This document shows, one piece after another, positions 9,381-18,652 of a stretch of DNA of 64,000 nt. Below the pieces are notes generated by a model. The model saw nothing but the letters and a program-made list of their open reading frames with translations. It ran no database searches and had not been told where the DNA came from. The translations under genes were made by a program, and so were the position numbers. Within the stretch, counting starts at the first letter, position 1, and each line of letters starts with the position of its first letter. This DNA is from Hyphomicrobiales bacterium (GTDB lineage: Bacteria; Pseudomonadota; Alphaproteobacteria; Rhizobiales; Beijerinckiaceae). The DNA is taken from the NCBI GenBank assembly GCA_947455725.1, contig CANGPL010000001.1:61545-125544 (forward strand). The letters run 5' to 3'.

Positions 9381-10517
9381 ATGGCTTCTCCAAAGAAGGA
9401 GAAGGAGCCGGAGGTCCCGGCGGAGGCCGAAGAAAAGCCCCTTCCGATTATCATTAAGAAGCATGTTGGCGGGCATGGCGGTGGCCATGGCGGCGCGTGG
9501 AAAATCGCGCTTGCCGATATGATGACCGCCATGATGGCGTTCTTTCTCTTGATGTGGCTTTTGGGTTCAACCAATTCCGAAGCCCGTAAATCGATCGCCG
9601 ATTACTTCAAAGCGACCCCGCTGCTCAAAATGGGTAGCAATGCGGGATCAAACGGCGTATTCGGCGGCCGCTCGATGATCAATCCTGAAGGATTGCCGGA
9701 TTCGGTCGCGCAAACGAGCGTGGCCAATGTCATGCCGCCTACCACTGAAACGGGTGGCAATGATCGCGATGAGGGACCTCAGGGTCAATTATCGCCGGAC
9801 GGAAAAAATAAGGACGGCGAAGGTCGTGCCGGTCAGGCGAAAGGTCCAGCCGAAGGTGGTCAAGTGGATGATGCTGGGGAGGGCGCGCAAGCCTCAACCA
9901 GCACAACGCAAGAAGGCCAGGCCAAAAATGGCGATAAGCCCGATACAAAAAATCCCGGTGGCAATGGGGTAACCGACGAGGCCCAGAAGAAAGCTGCAGC
10001 CGAAGCCGATCAGAAAAATTTTGATGAATTACAAAAAAAGGTGACCGAAGCGATTTCGAAGGATGCAAGTCTTTCGAAAATTGCCGATCAGGTGCAATTC
10101 GTGAAGGTCAAGGATGGTCTGCGGATCGAAATCGTTGATAAAGCTGATTTTTCGATGTTCTCGGTTGGTACGACGCGCGTTTTGCCGCGCGCTTCCGCCC
10201 TCATCAGTCAATTGGCAACCGCGATTTCAGAATTACCCAATCAGGTCGTGATCCGCGGCCATACCGATAGTCTGGCCTATGCGCTCGATAGCGAAAGTAA
10301 CAATTGGATTTTGTCTGCTGAGCGTGCGGAAAGCACACGCCAGGTGCTGATCAGGGCAGGGGTGCCAGAAAGCCAAATGGCGCGCGTTGAAGGCGTGGCC
10401 GATACGGAGCCATATAACGGCGCCGATCCGCTCGATGTTCGTAACCGCCGTATCAGCATGACCTTGCTCTACCGTGACGGCGATAAATCGGTCCCCGTAT
10501 TGAAGGCACCGCAATGA
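9381..10517 (+). CDS. motB: MotB-family stator protein, first copy
   Basis: 378 residues. The cytoplasmic tail contains the His-Gly motif GGHGGGHGGAW (30-40), followed by one membrane helix ALADMMTAMMAFFLLMWLL in which Asp46 is the expected proton-binding residue. Residues about 100-215 form a low-complexity linker rich in Gly, Glu, Lys, Asp and Gln. An OmpA-type peptidoglycan-binding domain follows (about 225-375) with RGHTDS and DVRNRRISMTLLY. Long linkers like this are known from alphaproteobacterial MotB. It overlaps the second motB by 4 bases (ATGA), so the two are translationally coupled. Confidence 0.93.
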   Translation: MASPKKEKEPEVPAEAEEKPLPIIIKKHVGGHGGGHGGAWKIALADMMTAMMAFFLLMWLLGSTNSEARKSIADYFKATPLLKMGSNAGSNGVFGGRSMINPEGLPDSVAQTSVANVMPPTTETGGNDRDEGPQGQLSPDGKNKDGEGRAGQAKGPAEGGQVDDAGEGAQASTSTTQEGQAKNGDKPDTKNPGGNGVTDEAQKKAAAEADQKNFDELQKKVTEAISKDASLSKIADQVQFVKVKDGLRIEIVDKADFSMFSVGTTRVLPRASALISQLATAISELPNQVVIRGHTDSLAYALDSESNNWILSAERAESTRQVLIRAGVPESQMARVEGVADTEPYNGADPLDVRNRRISMTLLYRDGDKSVPVLKAPQ

Positions 10518-11626
10518 GCGAAAAGCCAAAAGACGGCGCCGAACCGAAGCCGGAGATCATTTTTAAGAAAGTGGCCGGCGGCCATGGCGGTGGCCATGGT
10601 GGCGCGTGGAAAATCGCGCTCGCCGATATGATGACCGCCATGATGGCTTTCTTTTTGTTGATGTGGCTTTTGGGCGCAACCAATAAAGATCAGCGCAAGG
10701 GACTTGGCGAATATTTCAGAGCTAAAACCAGCTTGCTTACCCTCAGCGATAAAGCGGGTACCGCAGGTTTGATGGCCGGTAAAACCATCGGCGAAACCGA
10801 TGGATTTCCCGATCCCGCCGTTTCCAACAATATGATGCAACCGGTTGTTCCGGTCGCATCAACCGATTCAACCGACCGCAATAAGGCACCCGAGGGCGTA
10901 CAATCGCAGACCGAGCAGAATGACGAAGGCGTCGGCAAATCCGGCTCAAGCGACGGCAAAAAGGCGGGCGGTGACTCTACTCAATCTGGCACGGGCGCTA
11001 AAACAAAGGACCCCGAGGGTAAATCGGGGACGTCGAAGACCGGTGAGTCGGAAGGCCAAGGCAAAGCCGATGCCGGGCAGGCGGGTGGCGATCAGACCAA
11101 GTCAACGCCCGGTGAGATGACCGAAGAGCAGCAAAAGGCGGCTGCGGCTGCCGCTGACCAGAAGGCCTTTGAAAAGATCGAGAAGGACATCAAAGCCACG
11201 CTCGATCAAAATCCGGATCTCAAGAAAATCGCCGGTCAGATGAAATTCGTCCGCGATAAAGAAGGCCTTCGGATTGAAATCATCGATCAGTCGGATTTTG
11301 CGATGTTTGCGATTGGCACCACCAATTTCCTGCCCAAAGCGCAGGAATTGATGAATGATGTCGCAAAATCGATCAAGGATATACCCAATAAGGTCGCCAT
11401 TCGCGGCCATACCGACGGGTTTTCCTATAGCCAGGCCGATAAGATGAACAATTGGCGTCTATCGGCCCAACGCGCGGATTCAACGCGCCGCTTCCTAAAT
11501 AATGCCGGCATTGACGAGAAGCGCTTTGTGAAAATTGAAGGCGTCGCCGACCGGGAAGCCTTCAATCCGGATAATCCGCTTGATCCGCGCAACCGCCGAA
11601 TCAGCATTACGGTTCTGGCCCAGTAA
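10514..11626 (+). CDS. motB: MotB-family stator protein, second tandem copy
   Basis: 370 residues with the same layout as the preceding gene: GGHGGGHGGAW tail (22-32), membrane helix with Asp38 (ALADMMTAMMAFFLLMWLL), a low-complexity Gly/Lys/Ser/Gln linker (about 95-215), and an OmpA-type domain with RGHTDG and DPRNRRISITVLAQ at the end. The membrane helix is nearly identical to that of copy 1 while the linkers differ. Both keep the key Asp and the OmpA motifs, so neither looks dead. One motA serving two motB genes suggests mixed or alternative stators (inference). Confidence 0.92.
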   Translation: MSEKPKDGAEPKPEIIFKKVAGGHGGGHGGAWKIALADMMTAMMAFFLLMWLLGATNKDQRKGLGEYFRAKTSLLTLSDKAGTAGLMAGKTIGETDGFPDPAVSNNMMQPVVPVASTDSTDRNKAPEGVQSQTEQNDEGVGKSGSSDGKKAGGDSTQSGTGAKTKDPEGKSGTSKTGESEGQGKADAGQAGGDQTKSTPGEMTEEQQKAAAAAADQKAFEKIEKDIKATLDQNPDLKKIAGQMKFVRDKEGLRIEIIDQSDFAMFAIGTTNFLPKAQELMNDVAKSIKDIPNKVAIRGHTDGFSYSQADKMNNWRLSAQRADSTRRFLNNAGIDEKRFVKIEGVADREAFNPDNPLDPRNRRISITVLAQ

Positions 11627-11667
11627 AAAAGGTGGCGGCGCGTAAGCACCCACCACCCTCAAAAGCC

Positions 11668-11961
11668 TTAGACGCCTTCCACAATCCGCATATCGCGCTC
11701 GACCGAGCCCTCGCCCAGGGCACGGACGGCCTCTTGATAGGCAGGCGTATCATAAAGCGCCATTGCGGCTTCTAGGCTTTCAAATTCGATGATGACCGTG
11801 CGGTTCATGATGCCATCTTCCATGGCACGCGATGCCGGACCACGAGCGAGGAATTTTCCACCCGCTGCCACAATCGCGGGACCTGCCAATTTGGCGTAAT
11901 CAGCCAACTTTTCGGGGTTGGAAATCGAACGATAGCACGAAATCATATAGCCTTTAGGCAT
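11668..11961 (-). CDS. DUF1330 family protein
   Basis: 97 residues, a small ferredoxin-like alpha/beta-barrel fold protein of the DUF1330 family, cytoplasmic. Typical features are MPKGYMISCYRSI at the start, then AAGGKFLARG and RTVIIEFESLEAAMALYDTPAYQ. No enzymatic role is established for the family. It is convergent with the second motB. Confidence 0.88.
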   Translation of the reverse strand: MPKGYMISCYRSISNPEKLADYAKLAGPAIVAAGGKFLARGPASRAMEDGIMNRTVIIEFESLEAAMALYDTPAYQEAVRALGEGSVERDMRIVEGV

Positions 11962-12074
11962 AGCGGGTTATTCCTTATCTAAGATGGGCTCGGGACGATC
12001 TCGTCCCTGCCTTCTATTACTGCATATTGTGGGAAAGACGGCAATCGTCGCGCGGGTGCGCGGGAAGGTTACGC

Positions 12075-12224
12075 TTAAGCGACCGACGTCATCGTTTTGT
12101 TTAATGCGAGATATTCCATCGCCGTATCGCGATGGTAGGTCATAAGGACCACACGCGTTCCAAGATAAACAACGTAATAGGTCTTGCCGCTTTTCTGGCG
12201 ACGTTTCTCTGCGACCGTATACAT
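12075..12224 (-). CDS. Small ORF, 49 residues, unknown
   Basis: It reads MYTVAEKRRQKSGKTYYVVY and ends in LALNKTMTSVA. The residue mix looks protein-like (basic N-terminus, alternating beta-like YYVVYLGTRVVLMTY, then helical DTAMEYLAL). The ribosome site is weak (GAGTACAG). It stands alone between the DUF1330 and crescentin-like genes on the same strand. No family recognised. Confidence 0.4.
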   Translation of the reverse strand: MYTVAEKRRQKSGKTYYVVYLGTRVVLMTYHRDTAMEYLALNKTMTSVA

Positions 12225-12409
12225 GGCTGTACTCAAATTATGCAATTAAACCAACGTCCGAAGACGTTTCAAAACTAATGCACCTTGTTTACTGATTTGT
12301 TAATGGCAAATCTTAAATTTGAACAAATTTTTTGCAATGCACACCAATGAAAAAAGCAAGGAAATGATAAAATTTTCTTGCTTTTCAATATGTTATCAAT
12401 GTTAGAAGA

Positions 12410-13885
12410 TTAACCGGTTGTGCCATCCGCACTATTTTGCTGCCCAAGCTTAGCGCTCAAATCAAGCACCGTATCCGCTACCTCCGTCACCCGCGGTGCG
12501 CCCTCCGAACGGACGAGTTCGCGTTGCAGCGCGCCACGTTCCTTACGCGCCATTTCAAGCGCGCCTTCGGCTACAGCACGGGCCATACGCTCGGTTTCAA
12601 GCGCTGCGGTTAATTCGTCAACGCGCGACTGATAGGTCGCCCGATTGGCCTCTGCCATGGTCTCAAGCTGATCAATACGCCCCATGAGGACCGGAATACG
12701 GTCATCCAACTTGGCCAAAGCCGTGTCGCGGGCCTTGAGGTTTTTGGTCAGCGTATTGGCGCGCTCGATCAAGGTGACACGGGATTGCTCCAATTCACGC
12801 ACCTGACGCTCCAACCCGTCGATCGTAGCCTTTTGCTTGGATAGACGTTGTTCAAAGCTCGTGACCGCAATGTTATTTTCCAAAATCCGGCGTTCAGCCG
12901 TCCGCATCTCGTCGGTCTTGGCGATCAGCGCGTTACGGGCTTCGGTCAAGAGGCGCTCGCCAAGCGTGACGCGCGACTGCATGGCGTCGACTTTCATGGT
13001 CAACGAGATCTTTTCGGCCTGGAATTGGGCATTGATCTCATCAATCTGGTCCGCCAGCGCCTTCCGCTCGTTTTTCGTTTCATTGAGCAGCGTGCGGGTA
13101 TGGTTCAGGCGATTTCGGGTTGCTTCGAGATCATTTTCAACCTCCGTCAAGCGACGCGATGTACGATTGAAGTCGTCGACGCGGCCAGTTAAGGTTTCGG
13201 AAAGATTAGTATTTTCGCCCTCAAGAAGGGCTATTGTCTCGTTAAGACGCGTTATATCTGCATCAAACTGTGCAATCTGCGTGTCCTTGGTGACGATCAT
13301 GTCACGTGCGGTCTGCTGATCTTGTTCAAGAGATTTCTGATATTCCGTCGCGTATAGCAACTGACGCTCGAATTCGAGCAATTTACTGCGCGCTTCGGTT
13401 AATTCCTGCGCCTGCTCGTTCCTGACCGTATCAAGTGCGGCGATTGTTTCACGCGATGCACGCAAATCTTGTGCAAGTGCCAGCTTCTCATTGTCAAGTT
13501 CATCGAGCTTACGCTCAAAGGCCGCGACGTCATTGCGAAGCAGTGTGATTTTATCCCTCGCTTCAATGAGGCCGGACCGAAGACCGGTATTTTCAATCTT
13601 CAGACCTTCAATCGTGCGCAAATTGCGCTCGAGAGGTCCGTTGAGTTGATCAAAAGCAACTTTGAGCTTCTCAAGCTCGTCGATCTTGCTTTGCGCACCT
13701 AAAAACAGAAGCCGGAATGTTTCGTTTTCCTGGCCGAGGCGCTGAATAGAGTCGAGTCCAGATTCTGGTTCAACCGCATCCGGCGCAGCATCAAGAAGGG
13801 CAAAGGCAGCTTCAGCCGCGTCGCCTGCCTGCGTTCCCGGGGCATTATTCTCCCGTTTCCACAAAATATCAATGATATTGCGCAT
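12410..13885 (-). CDS. Crescentin-like coiled-coil protein
   Basis: 491 residues, almost wholly coiled coil from about 50 to 455, with short non-coiled ends. After an N-terminal MRNIIDILWKRENN, the segment LGQENETFRLLFLGAQSKID at about 50-69 is followed by ELEKLKVAFDQLNGPLERNL. Later come TEARNALIAKTDEMRTAERR and an Ala/Glu/Arg-rich heptad region (AALETERMARAVAEGALEMA). This order matches the crescentin scaffold family, whose founder CreS is an intermediate-filament-like protein that sets cell curvature in Caulobacter at the inner face of the membrane. Length is close to CreS (about 457). Another coiled-coil cytoskeletal protein cannot be excluded. Confidence 0.65.
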   Translation of the reverse strand: MRNIIDILWKRENNAPGTQAGDAAEAAFALLDAAPDAVEPESGLDSIQRLGQENETFRLLFLGAQSKIDELEKLKVAFDQLNGPLERNLRTIEGLKIENTGLRSGLIEARDKITLLRNDVAAFERKLDELDNEKLALAQDLRASRETIAALDTVRNEQAQELTEARSKLLEFERQLLYATEYQKSLEQDQQTARDMIVTKDTQIAQFDADITRLNETIALLEGENTNLSETLTGRVDDFNRTSRRLTEVENDLEATRNRLNHTRTLLNETKNERKALADQIDEINAQFQAEKISLTMKVDAMQSRVTLGERLLTEARNALIAKTDEMRTAERRILENNIAVTSFEQRLSKQKATIDGLERQVRELEQSRVTLIERANTLTKNLKARDTALAKLDDRIPVLMGRIDQLETMAEANRATYQSRVDELTAALETERMARAVAEGALEMARKERGALQRELVRSEGAPRVTEVADTVLDLSAKLGQQNSADGTTG

Positions 13886-14075
13886 ATTCGTGGCCTTTTG
13901 GCGTTGTGATGCGTTTCAGTGACTAACCAAAATTCAAGACAATTTTAGACAACTAAAAGTATATGTAATTACTTTACGCACGTCAAAAGAAACGTTGGCT
14001 TTCTGTTGATTTTCCTTGCGCCCGGTGCCTTTGCGGCCCGCTAACGGGTCACTCATTTGTGGATATAGACCCAGT

Positions 14076-14091
14076 TGGCCCAAAATTTGCT
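14076..14091 (+). promoter_or_regulatory. Sigma-54-type promoter of octapeptide-repeat gene 1
   Basis: TGGCCCAAAATTTGCT has the -24 GG and -12 GC separated by exactly 10 bases and a TTGCT -12 element. Transcription would start near 14102, leaving a leader of about 63 bases. Confidence 0.65.
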
Positions 14092-14164
14092 GCTCAGTTT
14101 CTGGGCACTCATGCCCTGTCAGAATTATTGTGCAACCCGTTTGAGCCGTCGAAGTCAGCTGTAA

Positions 14165-16354
14165 ATGTCTGGAATAATTTCAAACCTATCGCTGATCGGT
14201 AGCAATGCCAGCGCATATCTCGCGGCCAATGCGCCCGTCCTGACGACGGCTCAAATTGCAACCTTGAACACGAGCCAGATTTCCGGTTTAACGTCTCAAG
14301 CGGTCTCCGCCCTCAGCACGGCTGAATTGTCTGCGCTTAGCACAAATCTCTCACTCTTAACATCGGGCGCCATAGTATCGATCGCCTCGACCAAACTCGC
14401 GCAACTTTCGTCTGTCCAATTCGGTGGGCTACAGTCCGCTCAGTTAAGCAGCCTGACCTCTGGACAATTAGCGGCGCTCACGACCGCGCATTGGAGCGGG
14501 TTAAGCACGGACCAAATCAACGCCTTTTCACCCGCTCAGATTGCGAAATTAAGCGGTACGCAGTTCGCCGCTCTGACTACGGACCAGATTCACAATCTCA
14601 ATTCTGCTGATATCCCGGCATTATCAACGGCTGAAGTCGGCGCTCTGACGACCAGTCAGGTGATGGCATTTACCGATAGCCAACTCGGCGCGATTACCTC
14701 CTCGCAGGGGGTTGCGATTAAGGCGACGCAGCTTGCGGTGCTCGCTACGCGCCAAGTTTCAAATTTCAGTCCAGCAATCATGCGGGTTTTGAATGCGAGC
14801 CAATCCGTGGGATTAAGCTCGGCGCAATTTAATGCGCTTTCGTCCGATAAGGTTCAGGCGCTTACCTCGGCGGCAGTATCGGGTCTTGCAACGGCGGTGA
14901 TCGCTAACTTAACGAGTGATCAGCTCGCCGGATTAACAATAACCCAAATCGGCGGGCTTACGACGACCCAATTCAGCGGAATTAGTGCGGCCAACCTAGC
15001 AACCTTAAGCACAGCCGATATCGTAGCCCTTTCCTCCGCCCAAGTTGGCGGCCTTTCAACCGCGCAAATGGCGGCTCTTACAACCGCACAATTAAGCGCA
15101 TTGACCACGGCTGAAGTGAAGGCTCTGTCAACCGGCCAACTTGGTGCGATCGGTACGTCAAGGATATCATCGCTAAGTGTCACGGATATGATGGCCATGT
15201 CGACGACGCAGATCACCGGTTTATTAACTGGACAAATCAATGCGCTCTCGTTAGGTCAGTTGAATGTGTTGACGTCGGTTCAAGTGAAGGCGCTTTCGAG
15301 CGGCCAGCTTAATGCCATCGGTACAACGAATCTAAATTTACTTTCGACATCGGTTGTTGCTGCTCTAACCTCAGCGCAAGTAGCAGGAATTACAACATCC
15401 CAAATTGCTAGTTTAACGACAGCCCAAATAGCCGGACTTTCATCGAGCCAATTGGCAGGCTTCACCTCCGCGCAAATTAATATGCTGACGTCTGATAAGG
15501 TTCAGGCGCTGTCGCCATCCGCAATTTCCGGCCTATCGTCATCGCTCATTTCTGGTTTTTCAAGCGGTCAATTGAGCGGCTTAACGACAGCTCAGATCAA
15601 TGGGCTATCAACGGCGCAACTGAGCGCGATCAATAACGCCAATTTTGTGACCCTCTCAACGGCAGATATCGCTTCATTATCAACAACTCAGGTCAAGGGA
15701 CTAACGTCATCGCAGGTTAGTAATCTGACAACCGGCCAGCTTAATGCGCTCAAAATCGCACAGATAGCTGCCCTCACATCGGCGCAAATGGTCGGCTTGA
15801 CGACAATGCAGATTGCGAGGCTTTCCACGGCCCAACTGGGCGCGCTTAGCACGGCAGATGTGAAGGCCTTATCCAGTGGCCAGCTATCGGCGATCGGGTC
15901 GACGAGCATCGCCGTGCTTAGCTCATCGGCCATTGCGGTACTTTCCAGCGCTCAGATACAGGGGCTATCCTCGGGGCAGGTCGTCAATCTCACTTCTGGC
16001 CAATTGAATGCGCTCACAACAACACAGATCCGAGCATTATCGACGTTCCAGCTTGATGCGATCAGCACCGCGAATTTCCAATTGCTCGGTACAGCAGCCG
16101 TTGCAGCTTTAACGTCCGCACAAGTCGCAGGGGTCACCACCCCACAAATGGCAAGTTTAACAACGAGACAAATCGCAGCACTGGCATCTAATCAAGCGTC
16201 CGGCGTTACATCTGCTCAGTTGAACGCGCTCAACACGGATCAGATAAGAGCGCTATCGACGGCACTGCTTGCTAATCTCTCATCAACACAAGTTGCCAGT
16301 CTATCGACCGTCTATTATAGCGCGCTGACATCTTCTCAGATTATTGCCCTATAA
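14165..16354 (+). CDS. Octapeptide-repeat protein 1 (729 aa)
   Basis: After a short N-terminus (MSGIISNLSLIGSNASAYLA), the whole protein is about 88 copies of an eight-residue unit, consensus L-[ST]-[ST]-x-Q-[ILV]-x-[AGN], for example LTTAQIAG and LSTAQLGA. A larger duplication is visible: SDKVQALTSAAVSGL and SDKVQALSPSAISGL lie 648 bases (27 units) apart. There is no signal peptide, membrane segment, RTX motif or cysteine. The regular Leu and Ile/Val positions suggest a solenoid; the S/T-x-x-Q pattern resembles a helix cap, so beta and helical forms are both open. It has a sigma-54-type promoter and stands upstream of two flagellin genes. Function is unknown; a secreted, flagellum-linked structural or adhesive role is inference. 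Confidence 0.85.
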   Translation: MSGIISNLSLIGSNASAYLAANAPVLTTAQIATLNTSQISGLTSQAVSALSTAELSALSTNLSLLTSGAIVSIASTKLAQLSSVQFGGLQSAQLSSLTSGQLAALTTAHWSGLSTDQINAFSPAQIAKLSGTQFAALTTDQIHNLNSADIPALSTAEVGALTTSQVMAFTDSQLGAITSSQGVAIKATQLAVLATRQVSNFSPAIMRVLNASQSVGLSSAQFNALSSDKVQALTSAAVSGLATAVIANLTSDQLAGLTITQIGGLTTTQFSGISAANLATLSTADIVALSSAQVGGLSTAQMAALTTAQLSALTTAEVKALSTGQLGAIGTSRISSLSVTDMMAMSTTQITGLLTGQINALSLGQLNVLTSVQVKALSSGQLNAIGTTNLNLLSTSVVAALTSAQVAGITTSQIASLTTAQIAGLSSSQLAGFTSAQINMLTSDKVQALSPSAISGLSSSLISGFSSGQLSGLTTAQINGLSTAQLSAINNANFVTLSTADIASLSTTQVKGLTSSQVSNLTTGQLNALKIAQIAALTSAQMVGLTTMQIARLSTAQLGALSTADVKALSSGQLSAIGSTSIAVLSSSAIAVLSSAQIQGLSSGQVVNLTSGQLNALTTTQIRALSTFQLDAISTANFQLLGTAAVAALTSAQVAGVTTPQMASLTTRQIAALASNQASGVTSAQLNALNTDQIRALSTALLANLSSTQVASLSTVYYSALTSSQIIAL

Positions 16355-16374
16355 CTGCGAGAAAAACTCTGGCT

Positions 16375-17418
16375 TTACGGCTTCGGTCGCAATTCCTTAG
16401 CGAATCCAGCAAATTGATTGGCCAAATCGTGCTGCCCTTGGCTTAAATAAAAGGCATGGAGATTTTGGGCGGCTAGAAAGCTTCCGCGCCCGATGACCGT
16501 CGAGTCAAAATGATCAACCTCGCCAATTTCGAGGCACTTTAACCAGTGGAACTCGATGATCGGCAGAACGCGGGTGGCCCTTTCGGGATGCGCCAGCGCA
16601 AAGTCCAGTAGAGCATCGCCGGCAGCAAAATGAAAATCCGGAGATCGATCCCATTCGGCTTGATCGATAAGCGTAAGGGCTGCTTCAAATTGCCCTGCCT
16701 GCTTAAACGCAAAAATAGCCCGCACGACCAGATCATGCCGGTAGCCTGCCGATTTTGGAACAAGATTGAGCGCAACCTCATAATGTTCGCACGCTTCTTC
16801 ATAGGAGTGAGCGTTTTCGTATTCTTTCCCGAGTTGATAATAATAATAGCCAGTTCCGGGCTGATCGACCAACGCTTGCTTTAGCAAGCGCTCATTCCGA
16901 TCAGATTTACGGCCCAATTGCTCCGATAAATATCCGTCATGACCAATTTTGACCGGCAATTGCTCGATTTTCAACTCGTGAATGGGCTGCTCATGAATTC
17001 TGCCTTCATATCGGACGCCTTTCGGCAAAATCCGTGTAATCCATTCGGCCGCTTGTTCAATTCTTTCATTTAAAACGAAAGAATTGATCCGATTTATGCG
17101 CTTAACGGCGTCGTTCGCCCAATTTTCGGCCTGCAACAAATGCTCGCCGCCTTCAATCAGCCACTCATCCGCATCGATAATCAGGCTAAAATCGCTTCTT
17201 ACCAGCGACAAGGCAGCATTTCGGGCTTTGGCGAAATCGTCACACCATTCAAACGAGTGGATTTCTGCGTCAAATTGCCGGGCTTTCGATAGAGTGGCGT
17301 CCGTGGAGCCCGTATCCAAAATCAAGATTTGATCTACAAAAGGCCTAAAACTGGCCAAGCAGCGCTCGATACAGCGTTCTTCGTTTTTGACGATCAGTGC
17401 CAGGGATAAGGCGCTCAT
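16375..17418 (-). CDS. Family 2 glycosyltransferase with C-terminal TPR-like region
   Basis: 347 residues. The N-terminal GT-A domain starts ALSLALIVKNEERCIERCL, has DTGSTD at 35-40 and the metal-binding DADEW at 82-86. Residues from about 190 onward are helical TPR-like repeats (GKEYENAHSYEEACEHYEVA). This combination occurs in enzymes that glycosylate proteins or peptides as well as in lipopolysaccharide synthesis. It lies between repeat protein 1 and flagellin 1, pointing at flagellin or repeat-protein glycosylation (inference). AAGGA lies before the ATG. Confidence 0.85.
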   Translation of the reverse strand: MSALSLALIVKNEERCIERCLASFRPFVDQILILDTGSTDATLSKARQFDAEIHSFEWCDDFAKARNAALSLVRSDFSLIIDADEWLIEGGEHLLQAENWANDAVKRINRINSFVLNERIEQAAEWITRILPKGVRYEGRIHEQPIHELKIEQLPVKIGHDGYLSEQLGRKSDRNERLLKQALVDQPGTGYYYYQLGKEYENAHSYEEACEHYEVALNLVPKSAGYRHDLVVRAIFAFKQAGQFEAALTLIDQAEWDRSPDFHFAAGDALLDFALAHPERATRVLPIIEFHWLKCLEIGEVDHFDSTVIGRGSFLAAQNLHAFYLSQGQHDLANQFAGFAKELRPKP

Positions 17419-17561
17419 TATTTAAGGTCCTTATGGAAATATTCCCGGCAAATACCGCCAGAGGCCGCTAAGTTAAGGATCGTTTATCTTAAAAAACCAA
17501 GTAAAATCAATAACTTTATTGGCTTTCTCTGTTTCTCAAACAAATCTCTAAAATCTCGCAT

Positions 17562-17588
17562 TAAAGAAAATCCGGGAGCGACCGTTAT
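17562..17588 (+). promoter_or_regulatory. TAAA-N15-CCGT motif (sigma-28-like) upstream of flagellin 1
   Basis: TAAA at 17562-17565, 15 bases, then ACCGTTAT. It resembles the flagellar sigma-28 pattern TAAA-N15-GCCGATAA with 5 of 8 matches in the -10. No sigma-54 site is visible before this gene. The same layout recurs before repeat genes 2 and 3. Confidence 0.45.
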
Positions 17589-17682
17589 CATCGCTACTGG
17601 GTGGCCCAATGGCTAATCCCCACGGATCGGTAACTCTCCCCAAGTGTTACCAAAAGCGGTGTTTAAAAGATGGAGTATTTAG

Positions 17683-18537
17683 ATGTCCGTTATTAATACA
17701 AACGTGGCCTCCCTGCGGACGCAGGCAGCCATGGGCCAGAATACGAAAGCCCTCCAAGGTGTTATGGAGCAGCTTTCGACCGGTAAACGCATCAACTCCG
17801 CCGCTGACGATGCGGCGGGATTAGCAATATCGACCCGCCTTACCTCGCAGATCAACGGTCTTAATCAGGCTGTTCGTAATGCGAATGACGGTATCTCGAT
17901 GTTGAAGACCACCGAAGGCGCAACGGATACGGTAACCAACATGCTTCAGCGCATGCGGGAATTAGCGATCCAAGGCGCAAACGGGACCAATTCATCGGCT
18001 GATATTGCTTCGATGAATACCGAGTATCAGCAGCTTTATTCTGAAATGAAACGCATTGCCAACACGACCGCTTGGAACAATATGAATGTTCTCGACGGTA
18101 CGTTCAGCGGCGGCGTGAGCTTCATGGTCAGCGAAGTGGCCGGGGCCAACTCGAAGATTTCTGCCTCGATCGCTAGCTTCGACCCAACCGCAGGCGCCAC
18201 AAACGCCTTGGTTGAAGGTTTCTCCCAGATGAGCGGCTCTGCAATCTCCGCAGGTGCGACCGCAACAGATCTACTTAATAAGATTTCGGTTGCCATCAGC
18301 GGCGTCAACAAAGTGCGCTCGACTTTGGGTGCCACCATCAACCGGTTGCAATTCACAGTTGATAATCTGACGAACGTATCGACTAATTTGTCCGCTTCGC
18401 GCAGTCAGATTGAAGACGTTGATTACTCGCAGGCAACCGCCGAGTTGGCCAAGCGCCAGGTTATTCAGCAAGCAGCAACGGCGATGTTGGCGCAGGCCAA
18501 TCAGCAGCCACAGTCGGTGTTGTCGCTTCTGAAGTAA
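17683..18537 (+). CDS. Flagellin 1
   Basis: 284 residues. N-terminal D0/D1 domain reads MSVINTNVASL, with [20 protein letters not shown] at about 32-51; the C-terminal D1/D0 domain ends QANQQPQSVLSLLK. The variable middle is very short, as in many alphaproteobacterial flagellins. It is secreted by the flagellar export apparatus and polymerises into the filament. GGAG precedes the ATG and a strong terminator follows. It is closely similar to flagellins 2 and 3 in this window. Ser/Thr residues in the middle domain are possible glycosylation sites. Confidence 0.95.
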   Translation: MSVINTNVASLRTQAAMGQNTKALQGVMEQLSTGKRINSAADDAAGLAISTRLTSQINGLNQAVRNANDGISMLKTTEGATDTVTNMLQRMRELAIQGANGTNSSADIASMNTEYQQLYSEMKRIANTTAWNNMNVLDGTFSGGVSFMVSEVAGANSKISASIASFDPTAGATNALVEGFSQMSGSAISAGATATDLLNKISVAISGVNKVRSTLGATINRLQFTVDNLTNVSTNLSASRSQIEDVDYSQATAELAKRQVIQQAATAMLAQANQQPQSVLSLLK

Positions 18538-18546
18538 GAGTTCAAT

Positions 18547-18583
18547 AAGCCCTCAGGGTAAACCCCACATATCCTGAGGGCTT
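18547..18583 (+). terminator. Terminator after flagellin 1
   Basis: Perfect 11-bp stem aagccctcagg (18547-18557) with cctgagggctt (18573-18583) and a 15-base loop, 10 bases past the stop. The U tract is short. Confidence 0.72.
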
Positions 18584-18652
18584 CTATAAGATTTGGAAAA
18601 AGAACCTAAAGGCAGCTTTGGCTCCTTTGGCTTTTTGATCCAACCAATGGCC

